DNA from: Knoellia aerolata DSM 18566
Lineage (GTDB): Bacteria > Actinomycetota > Actinomycetes > Actinomycetales > Dermatophilaceae
Reading direction: 5' to 3'
Assembly (NCBI RefSeq): GCF_000768695.1
Contig: NZ_AVPL01000002.1
Coordinates: 124,001 to 188,000, forward strand
Length of the DNA: 64,000 bases
Shown here: piece by piece, positions 57,319-64,000 of the stretch
Position numbering within the stretch: the stretch's first letter is position 1
Layout of the letters: the number at the start of each line of letters is the position of its first letter
The notes under the pieces: generated by a model
The model's database searches: none
Seen by the model: the letters and a program-made list of their open reading frames with translations, nothing else
What the model was told of the DNA's origin: nothing
Program-made: the position numbers and the translations under genes

Positions 57319-58405
57319 CCCGCTGTGCGGCGCACACTCCCGCGACGGCACTGAGGACGAACGCGGCGAGGTCCTCCTCGAGGCCCCGACCCATCGTCGA
57401 CAGCCGCACCGGGCTCTGTCGCAGCGCGTCCAGCACGCCCTCCGTGCCGATCTCGACGACGTCGAGGTCGGCACGGCTGCGTGCGGCCAGCTCCGTGGCC
57501 TGCCGGCGGACCAGCGCCGCGAGCTCACCCCCGCCCGCGAGGACCGGCACGATCGCGGCGGAGAGCAGCGCATCCCCGTATGCCGTCGTGCTGTGGTGTG
57601 AGATCCCGCGGTGGCGTGGGCGGTGGTCGCTTCCCGACACGCGCAGGGCAGCGATCGAGGTGCCGCCCAGGACGTGGGTGGCGTGCAGCGCCTCGGCGGC
57701 CGCGACGCCGGAGTAGCCCCAGCGGGTGCCGGTGCCGACGTTGCCGGGCCCCTGCGCGACGACGGTGACGTCGGCACCCACGACGTGACGGGCGGCAAGC
57801 AGCCCGCTGTGCAGGGACACGGCCTCGTGGTCACCGCCGAAGGCCTGGCCGACCGTGAGGGTCGCCGCGAGCCAGCCGGCCTCCGCCAGCCCGGCCACGG
57901 CGCGGGAGAACGCGATCGGCAGCGCTCCTCCGTCGGTCATGACGTAGGCGACCCGGGCGTCCGGGCGGGCGAGCCGCACGCCGGCGATGACCGCCGGCAG
58001 CGCCGAGTGGAGGTCGCAGACGACGACCGGCATCCCGTCGAGGGACTCGGCGTCGAGCAGGACGTCGTGGTGGATGCTGTCCTGCTCGTCCACGGCGAGG
58101 AACATCTGCTGTTGGGGGGTGTAGCGCGCCTTGACGATGTGGCCCAGGGACTCGGGTGCGTCGTCCGGCAGGCGGTCCGGGATCGCCACGACGAAGGCCA
58201 GGCCTCCCGTGCCCAGCCCCTTGAGCAGGGCCGAGGCGTTGAGGATCACCCGGTCACCCGGCTCCGGTCGCCCGACCATCCCCGTGTAGGCGAGGGCGCG
58301 CACCTCCGACCCGGTCCCGTCGGGCGAAGCCAGCCTCACGGCATACTCCACCGCTCCCGGCCACTCCCGGATTGTCTCGACGACCGCGCCCTCGCGCCAC
58401 TGCAT
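57305..58405 (-). CDS. DUF3866 family protein
   Basis: This 366-aa protein starts MQWREGAVVETIREWPGAVE and contains KARYTPQQQMFLAVDEQDS and VAQGPGNVGTGTRWGYSG, the DUF3866 hallmarks. GISHHSTTAYGDAL has paired histidines that could bind a metal. It is soluble. It is divergent from pafB (34 bp). Its function is unknown. Confidence 0.9.
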   Translation of the reverse strand: MQWREGAVVETIREWPGAVEYAVRLASPDGTGSEVRALAYTGMVGRPEPGDRVILNASALLKGLGTGGLAFVVAIPDRLPDDAPESLGHIVKARYTPQQQMFLAVDEQDSIHHDVLLDAESLDGMPVVVCDLHSALPAVIAGVRLARPDARVAYVMTDGGALPIAFSRAVAGLAEAGWLAATLTVGQAFGGDHEAVSLHSGLLAARHVVGADVTVVAQGPGNVGTGTRWGYSGVAAAEALHATHVLGGTSIAALRVSGSDHRPRHRGISHHSTTAYGDALLSAAIVPVLAGGGELAALVRRQATELAARSRADLDVVEIGTEGVLDALRQSPVRLSTMGRGLEEDLAAFVLSAVAGVCAAQRVSER

Positions 58406-58439
58406 CACACCGCGCAGGCTATCGAGTAGCGTCGCAGCC

Positions 58440-59429
58440 ATGAGCGCAGCGACGGGCACGGCCGCCAAGACCGAGCGCCTCCTCAACCTCGTGCTCGTGC
58501 TCCTCTACACCCGGCGGCCGCTGTCCAAGGCGCAGATCCGCACGCTCGTGCCCCAGTACGGCGCGACCGCGTCGACCGAGGCCTTCGACCGGATGTTCGA
58601 GCGTGACAAGGACGAGCTGCGCGGTCTCGGCGTGCCGCTCGCGACCGAGGAGATCGACGCCTTCCACGAGGACGAGCCCGGCTACCGGATCAACCAGCGC
58701 GACTACGCCCTGCCCGACATCGACTTCGAGCCCGACGAGCTGGCCGTCCTCGGCCTCGCCAGCCGCAGCTGGGCGCACGCCTCGATGGCCGGCCCCGCGG
58801 CCGAGGCCCTGCGCAAGCTGCGTGCGGCCGGCGTCGAGCGCGACGAGGGCGCCCTCATCGGCATCGAGCCGCGGCTGCGCACGACCGAGCCGGCGTTCGA
58901 GGCGGTCAAGGACGCGGTGCTGAGCCGCACCCCGATCACGTTCGACTACCGCCGCCCGGAGGGGAGCGAGACCCGGACCCGCAACGTGCAGCCCTGGTCG
59001 CTCGTCCAGTGGCACGGCCGCTGGTACCTCGCCGGGCACGACCTCGACCGCGAGGACACGCGGGTCTTCCGGCTGTCCCGGATCGACGGCCGCGTCCGCA
59101 CGGCTGGGCGCGCCGGGTCGTTCGAGGTGCCCGCCGACCACGAGGCCCGGGTCCTCGTCGAGGGCTCTGACGCGGGCGGCGAGGTCCGCCCGGCGCGGGT
59201 CCGCGTCCGGCCGGGTGCCGCGCACAGCCTCCGCCGCCGCGCGACGGCCACCGCCGAGACCGACAGCGGGTGGTCGGAGCTGTCCGTCGACTTCCACGAC
59301 GTCGACGGGTTCGCCGCCGAGCTGGCCGGCCACGGGGACGCCGTCGTCGTCGTCGAGCCGCCCGAGCTCCTCGACCGCGTCCAGCGGCACCTGCGGGCCA
59401 CCCTCGCGGCGCACGAGGCGAGGGCCTGA
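58440..59429 (+). CDS. pafB: WYL-domain regulator PafB
   Basis: This 329-aa protein has an N-terminal winged helix (LLNLVLVLLYTRRPLSKAQIR), a central WYL domain (PITFDYRRPEG, VQPWSLVQWHGRWYLAGHDLD) and a C-terminal WCX-like extension. With PafC it forms the heterodimeric DNA-damage regulator PafBC known from mycobacteria, which activates repair genes independently of LexA. The stop overlaps the pafC ATG (TGATG). Confidence 0.95.
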   Translation: MSAATGTAAKTERLLNLVLVLLYTRRPLSKAQIRTLVPQYGATASTEAFDRMFERDKDELRGLGVPLATEEIDAFHEDEPGYRINQRDYALPDIDFEPDELAVLGLASRSWAHASMAGPAAEALRKLRAAGVERDEGALIGIEPRLRTTEPAFEAVKDAVLSRTPITFDYRRPEGSETRTRNVQPWSLVQWHGRWYLAGHDLDREDTRVFRLSRIDGRVRTAGRAGSFEVPADHEARVLVEGSDAGGEVRPARVRVRPGAAHSLRRRATATAETDSGWSELSVDFHDVDGFAAELAGHGDAVVVVEPPELLDRVQRHLRATLAAHEARA

Positions 59430-60400
59430 TGGCCGTCGAGACGGCGACGAGCCGCCTGACCCGCCTCCTGACGATGGTCCCGTGGCTCGTCAACCGCCAG
59501 GGGATCGAGCTCGAGGAGGCCGCGCGCGGCCTCGACGTCACCGTCGAGCAGCTCGAGTCCGACCTCAACCTGCTCTTCCTCTGCGGCTACGGGCAGATGC
59601 CCGACGAGCTCATCGAGGCGGACTGGGAGGGGGGCCGCGTCTTCGTGGGCAACGCCGACGCGATCTCCCGACCCCTGCGCCTCGGGGTGGACGAGGCCGT
59701 GACCCTCATCGTCGGGCTGCGCACGCTCCTCGACGTCCCCGGGCTCACCGAGCGTGACGCCATCGAGCGCGCCCTGGCCAAGCTCGAGGCGGCCGCCGGC
59801 ACCTCGGCGGAGCCGGCGGCCCGCGTGTCCGTGGACCTTGCGAGTGCGGGGGTCGACGACGTCGTCCTCGCCCGCGCCAGAGAGGGAGTCCAGCGCCACC
59901 GGCGGCTGCACCTCACCTACCACGTGCCCGGGCGCGACGAGTCCACCGAGCGCGACGTCGACCCGATGCGGGTCATCGCCGCCGACGGCTTCTGGTACCT
60001 CGAGGGCTGGTGCCACCGTGCCGTGGGGGTCCGGGTCTTCCGGCTCGACCGCGTGGAGGCCCTCACGGTGCTCGACGAGGACGGCACCCCACCCGAGGGG
60101 GTCTCGCCGCGCGACGTCGGCGACAGCATCTTCAGTCCCACCGAGGACGACCTCGTCGTCACGTTGCGGCTCCTTCCGGGCGCGCTGTGGGTCAGCGACT
60201 ACTACCCCGTCGAGTCGTCGAGCGACGCCGCGGACGGGTCGCGCACCATCACCCTCCGGACCGCCGACACGGCCTGGCTGGAGCGGCTCGTCCTGCGCCT
60301 CGGCGGCCACGCCGTCGTCGTCTCACCCCCCGACCTGCGGCAACGGGTGGCCGACCGGGCGCGCGCAGGCCTGGCTCCGCGCACCCACGACGTAGACTGA
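59429..60400 (+). CDS. pafC: WYL-domain regulator PafC
   Basis: This 323-aa PafB partner has a winged helix ([29 protein letters not shown]), WYL domain ([28 protein letters not shown]) and WCX end. Such heterodimers sense damage-derived nucleic acid. It shares a base with the pafB stop; tatA follows after 34 bp. Confidence 0.95.
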   Translation: MAVETATSRLTRLLTMVPWLVNRQGIELEEAARGLDVTVEQLESDLNLLFLCGYGQMPDELIEADWEGGRVFVGNADAISRPLRLGVDEAVTLIVGLRTLLDVPGLTERDAIERALAKLEAAAGTSAEPAARVSVDLASAGVDDVVLARAREGVQRHRRLHLTYHVPGRDESTERDVDPMRVIAADGFWYLEGWCHRAVGVRVFRLDRVEALTVLDEDGTPPEGVSPRDVGDSIFSPTEDDLVVTLRLLPGALWVSDYYPVESSSDAADGSRTITLRTADTAWLERLVLRLGGHAVVVSPPDLRQRVADRARAGLAPRTHDVD

Positions 60401-60434
60401 CCGCAGACCTCTCATCGGAAGAAGGCTCAGCATC

Positions 60435-60746
60435 ATGCTTCGCAACTTCGGCGCCCCCGAGATCATCATCATCGCGGTGCTTCTCATCGTCATCTTCGGG
60501 TGGAAGCGCCTGCCCGACGCGGCGCGCAGCCTCGGTCGCTCGGCTCGCGTCTTCAAGTCCGAGGTCGACGAGATGAAGAACGACGGCAAGGACAAGAAGC
60601 CCTCCGAGACCGTCACCGGTGAGACGGTGCGTCGTGACGCCGATGTCGACCCGACGGCCCCCCGCGGTACCTCGCCGATCGTCGAGGACACACCCCGCAC
60701 CGACAACCTCTCGGGCGAGCAGTCCGGCGACCGCAAGATCGTCTGA
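60435..60746 (+). CDS. tatA: Twin-arginine translocase subunit TatA
   Basis: This 103-aa protein has a short N-terminal membrane helix ([20 protein letters not shown]), amphipathic helix ([18 protein letters not shown]) and a charged, disordered tail. TatA multimers form the translocation pore with TatC. The tatAC pair after pafBC is a standard actinobacterial order. Confidence 0.96.
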   Translation: MLRNFGAPEIIIIAVLLIVIFGWKRLPDAARSLGRSARVFKSEVDEMKNDGKDKKPSETVTGETVRRDADVDPTAPRGTSPIVEDTPRTDNLSGEQSGDRKIV

Positions 60747-60757
60747 CCTCTCGTCCC

Positions 60758-61597
60758 ATGGCCCGCGTCGCGAGACCCGGTCGTCCTCGGCTGCCTCGAC
60801 GGCGCGAGCGTGACCCCGAAGGCAGGATGTCGCTCGGCGACCACCTGCGGGAGTTCCGGCGGCGCATCCTCATCGCGGCGGTCACCGTGCTCGTCGCGGC
60901 AATCGCCGCCGGGCTGAACTACGAGCGGATCTTCACGTTCCTCGCGGCGCCCTTCAACGACTACAAGCGGTCCAACCCGGCGAGCACGATCAGCCTCAAC
61001 TTCGGCGAGGCGACCTCGGCCTTCTCCAACCTCATCACGCTGTCGGTCTTCGTCGGAGTCCTCGCGGCCAGCCCGGTCTGGCTCTACCAGGCATGGGCCT
61101 TCGTCGTTCCGGGCCTGACGAAGAAGGAGAAGCGGGTCTCGCTGGCCTTCATCGCCGCGACCGTCCCGCTGTTCCTCGGTGGCTGCCTGCTCGGCTACGT
61201 CGTGCTGCCGCAGTCGCTCCAGCTCCTCTACGGCTTCTCCCCGTCGGGCACCTCGAACATCCAGCAGGTGTCGGCCTACTTCTCGTTCGTCACCCGCTTC
61301 ATCCTCGTCTTCGGTGGCGGGTTCCTCTTCCCTGTCTTCCTCGTCGCCTTCAACGCGGTCGGCATCCTGCCCGCGCAGAAGATGATCAAGGGGTGGCGCG
61401 TCGCCGTCGTCCTCATCTTCGTGTTCGCGGCCGTGGCCACCCCGACCGCCGACCCGATGACGATGTTCCTGCTCGCGGCGCCCCTGATCCTCCTGTACTT
61501 CGTCGCCTACGGGATCGCCCGCCTCATCGACCGTCGTCGCGAGAAGGCTCGGCCGGACTGGCTCGAGACCTCGGACGACGAGGCCTCGGCCCTGTGA
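60758..61597 (+). CDS. tatC: Twin-arginine translocase subunit TatC
   Basis: This 279-aa six-helix membrane protein is the Tat receptor. MSLGDHLREFRRRILIAAVTV is the conserved N-terminus with the RR-binding Glu region, LYQAWAFVVPGLTKKEKR the first periplasmic-cytoplasmic signature, and ATPTADPMTMFLLAAPLILLYF the later helices. The stop overlaps the next start (GTGA). Confidence 0.97.
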   Translation: MARVARPGRPRLPRRRERDPEGRMSLGDHLREFRRRILIAAVTVLVAAIAAGLNYERIFTFLAAPFNDYKRSNPASTISLNFGEATSAFSNLITLSVFVGVLAASPVWLYQAWAFVVPGLTKKEKRVSLAFIAATVPLFLGGCLLGYVVLPQSLQLLYGFSPSGTSNIQQVSAYFSFVTRFILVFGGGFLFPVFLVAFNAVGILPAQKMIKGWRVAVVLIFVFAAVATPTADPMTMFLLAAPLILLYFVAYGIARLIDRRREKARPDWLETSDDEASAL

Positions 61598-62490
61598 CCG
61601 CGTCGCTGCGCGTCGGCATGGTCATCAACCCGACCGCCGGCAAGAACACCGGTGCCCGGATCGGTCGGGAGGCGGCCACGTTCCTCGCCGCCGCGGGCCA
61701 CGACGTCGTCGACCTGTCGGCCATGGACGGGGCCCACGCCCTGGAACGCGGGCGAGCCGCCATCGCCGACCACGCGGTCGACTGCATCGTCGTCGCCGGG
61801 GGTGACGGCATGGTCCACCTCGGCGTCAACCTCGTCGCCGGCACCGACATCCCGCTCGGCATCATCGCCTCGGGCACCGGCAACGACAACGCCCGCGAGC
61901 TCGGCCTGCCCGTGCGTGACGCCGTCAAGGCCGTCGAGCGCATCACGCACGGCGGGACCCGCCGCATCGACGCCATCCGCCACGTCACGCCCAGGGGTGA
62001 GGACCGCTGGTTCGCGGGTGTCCTCGCGGCGGGGTTCGACGCCATCGTCAACGAGCGCGCCAACGGCTGGCGATGGCCCAAGGGGCAGATGAGGTACAAC
62101 CTCGCGATCCTGCGCGAGCTCGGCGTCTTCCGGCCGATCCCCTACGTCATCGAGATCGATGGGACGCGTCACGAGACCAGGGCGATGCTCGTCGCGGTCG
62201 CCAACGGGCCGTCATACGGCGGGGGCATGCGGGTGGTGCCGGCGGCGTCCTACGACGACGGGCTGCTCGACGTGCTCGTCCTCCACGAGGTGTCCACCCC
62301 GACCCTGCTGCGCGTCTTCCCGAAGGTCTTCTCGGGCGCCCACGTCGGTCACCCGGCCGTCGAGATCCTGCAGGGCCGTCGCGTCCGGCTCGAGGCGACG
62401 GGGATCGTCGCGTACGCCGACGGGGAGCGCTTCGGACCGCTGCCGATGGAGTGCGAGGTCGTCCCGGGCGCCGTGACCGTCCTGACGTAG
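61594..62490 (+). CDS. Diacylglycerol/lipid kinase family protein
   Basis: This 298-aa protein has the DAGK catalytic fold: MVINPTAGKNTGARIGREAA, IVVAGGDGMVHLGVNLV (ATP loop GGDG), IIASGTGNDNARELGLP and later AVANGPSYGGGMRVVPAASYDDGLLDV. It phosphorylates diacylglycerol or a related lipid, e.g. in phospholipid turnover. Start GTG, overlapping tatC. The helicase gene begins 10 bp after. Confidence 0.94.
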   Translation: MTASLRVGMVINPTAGKNTGARIGREAATFLAAAGHDVVDLSAMDGAHALERGRAAIADHAVDCIVVAGGDGMVHLGVNLVAGTDIPLGIIASGTGNDNARELGLPVRDAVKAVERITHGGTRRIDAIRHVTPRGEDRWFAGVLAAGFDAIVNERANGWRWPKGQMRYNLAILRELGVFRPIPYVIEIDGTRHETRAMLVAVANGPSYGGGMRVVPAASYDDGLLDVLVLHEVSTPTLLRVFPKVFSGAHVGHPAVEILQGRRVRLEATGIVAYADGERFGPLPMECEVVPGAVTVLT

Positions 62491-62500
62491 CCTGAGCCGC

Positions 62501-64000
62501 ATGAGCACTCCGGGGCCACATCTCGCGGCATTCACGGCCTCGTTGGAGTTCCCTCTCGACGACTTCCAGGTGCAGGGGTGCCAGGCGGTCGAGGCCGGGC
62601 GGGGCGTCCTCGTGGCCGCACCCACCGGCGCCGGCAAGACCATCGTCGGCGAGTTCGCCGTGCACCTGGCCCTCGCCACCGGCCGCAAGGCGTTCTACAC
62701 GACGCCGATCAAGGCCCTGTCGAACCAGAAGTACCACGACCTCGTCGCCATCCACGGTGTCGACCGGGTCGGCCTGCTCACCGGCGACTCGTCGGTCAAC
62801 GGCAACGCCCCCGTGGTCGTCATGACCACCGAGGTGCTGCGCAACATGGTGTATGCCGGCAGCTCCACCCTCACGGGTCTCGGCTTCGTCGTCATGGACG
62901 AGGTCCACTACCTCGCCGACCGCTTCCGGGGCGCCGTCTGGGAGGAGGTCATCATCCACCTGCCGGAGTCGGTGCAGGTGGTCTCGCTGTCGGCGACCGT
63001 GAGCAACGCCGAGGAGTTCGGTGACTGGCTCGCCGAGGTGCGCGGCAACCACGCCGTCGTCGTCTCGGAGCACCGTCCGGTGCCGTTGTGGCAGCACATG
63101 CTCGTGGGCAGCTCGATGTTCGACCTCTTCGTCGACGAGACGGCCGAGCCCCGGGAGGACGGGTCGACCCCGCGGGTCAACCCGGACCTCGTCCAGGCGA
63201 TCCGCTCCGCCGAGCAGCGCCGCGTCGACGACGGCTGGGTGCGGGGCAGCACCCGTGACAACGGTCGCGGTCGCCACGCGCTGCCGGAGCGCGGGAACGG
63301 CTCGGGTGGACGCGAGCAGCGCGGGTTCGTCCGCGGCGGACGACCCGGTGGGGGAGCGACCCGCGCCGAGGTCATCGCCCAGCTCGACCGCGACGGTCTG
63401 CTGCCGGCCATCACGTTCATCTTCAGCCGCATGGGCTGCGAGGGTGCGGTCGGACAGCTGCTCGCGGCCGACACCCGGCTCATCCCGCAGCGTGAGGGCG
63501 ACCGCATCCGTCGCCACGTCGAGGAGCGCATGGGCGCACTCGCCGACGAGGACCTCGGTGTGCTCGGCTACTGGGACTTCGTCGAGGGCCTCTCGCGCGG
63601 CTTCGCCTGCCACCACGCCGGGATGCTGCCGCTGTTCCGCGAGATCGTCGAGGAGCTCTTCACCGCCGGTCGGATCCGGGTGGTGTTCGCGACCGAGACC
63701 CTCGCCCTCGGCATCAACATGCCGGCCCGGACGGTCGTGCTCGAGAAGCTCGTCAAGTTCAACGGCGAGACGCACGCCGACGTCACACCGGCCGAGTACA
63801 CCCAGCTCACCGGCCGCGCCGGACGACGCGGCATCGACATCGAGGGTCACGCCGTCGTGCAGTGGAGCCGGGGGCTGGACCCGCTCGCCGTCGGCGGTCT
63901 CGCCTCGACCCGGACCTACCCACTGCGCTCGAGCTTCCGCCCGACCTACAACATGGCCGTCAACCTCGTCGCGCAGGTCGGCCGCCAGGTGGCGCGCGAG
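62501..64000 (+). CDS. helY: Ski2/Mtr4-like DEVH-box RNA helicase HelY (3' end outside window)
   Basis: The first 500 codons are present. Helicase motifs: Q/motif I region FQVQGCQAVEAGRGVLVAAP then TGAGKT; Ia TTPIKALSNQK; II MDEVHYL (DEVH); III SLSATVSN; a second RecA domain with IFSRMGCEGA (IV), VFATETLALGINMPARTVV (V) and YTQLTGRAGRRGID (VI). A variable, Arg/Gly-rich insert (about residues 220-290) separates the halves. HelY-like helicases lie downstream of tatC in actinobacteria, and may act in RNA processing. The C-terminus lies beyond the right edge. Confidence 0.95.
   Translation, partial: MSTPGPHLAAFTASLEFPLDDFQVQGCQAVEAGRGVLVAAPTGAGKTIVGEFAVHLALATGRKAFYTTPIKALSNQKYHDLVAIHGVDRVGLLTGDSSVNGNAPVVVMTTEVLRNMVYAGSSTLTGLGFVVMDEVHYLADRFRGAVWEEVIIHLPESVQVVSLSATVSNAEEFGDWLAEVRGNHAVVVSEHRPVPLWQHMLVGSSMFDLFVDETAEPREDGSTPRVNPDLVQAIRSAEQRRVDDGWVRGSTRDNGRGRHALPERGNGSGGREQRGFVRGGRPGGGATRAEVIAQLDRDGLLPAITFIFSRMGCEGAVGQLLAADTRLIPQREGDRIRRHVEERMGALADEDLGVLGYWDFVEGLSRGFACHHAGMLPLFREIVEELFTAGRIRVVFATETLALGINMPARTVVLEKLVKFNGETHADVTPAEYTQLTGRAGRRGIDIEGHAVVQWSRGLDPLAVGGLASTRTYPLRSSFRPTYNMAVNLVAQVGRQVARE

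Overview
The window is a very GC-rich (roughly 70 % or more by eye), densely packed bacterial chromosome segment. A mycothiol-ligase gene (mshC), two F420-type luciferase-like oxidoreductases, an actinobacterial GlgC/GlgA pair and a complete Pup-proteasome locus (ARC/Mpa, Dop, Pup, PrcB, PrcA, PafA, PafB, PafC) place it in the Actinobacteria. Gene order and style suggest Micrococcales, near Intrasporangiaceae, but the family level is inference.

Layout. 1-8.9 kb: F420-type oxidoreductase (cut by the window edge), glgC, divergent glgA, an ABC ATPase, an NfeD/SPFH membrane pair, two TauE/SafE permeases and a SpoU rRNA methyltransferase. 8.9-16.6 kb: a secreted vanadium-haloperoxidase-like enzyme opposite a secreted FG-GAP/GH12 glucanase, a HipA-like kinase/DUF3037 pair, a membrane Ser/Thr kinase, a BASS transporter and a response regulator whose phospho-acceptor Asp is Glu. 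16.9-22.7 kb: a probable genomic island beside tRNA-Leu(GAG). A 14-bp direct repeat of the tRNA 3' end lies at both borders, each next to a strong hairpin. Inside are a two-component system with a GerMN lipoprotein, orphan ORFs, a decayed DUF421 gene and a DUF2254 gene. No integrase is visible.

22.8-44.3 kb is housekeeping: M20 peptidase, undecaprenyl-PP phosphatase, CorA, a CbiMNQO metal importer with a Nur-like operator, the DUF3090/SCO1664/mshC block, PAC2, HAD, a RecB-like nuclease, a divergent MFS/MarR pair, metH, an M50 protease and trmI. 44.3-62.5 kb is the Pup-proteasome and associated locus. It has two interruptions: about 4.3 kb between ARC and dop (secreted protein, repeats, membrane proteins, a divergent PRPP synthetase, an esterase) and an antisense peroxiredoxin between prcA and pafA. 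After pafBC come tatA, tatC, a lipid-kinase gene and a HelY-type helicase cut by the right edge.

Two repeat signals overlie the genes. The 9-mer GTATGCCGT (or ACGGCATAC) and its core GTATGCC recur about 35 times in genes and spacers but are absent from the putative island. A palindromic intergenic element of about 64 bp carries the same core at a fixed offset and clusters near 36 and 46-48 kb.
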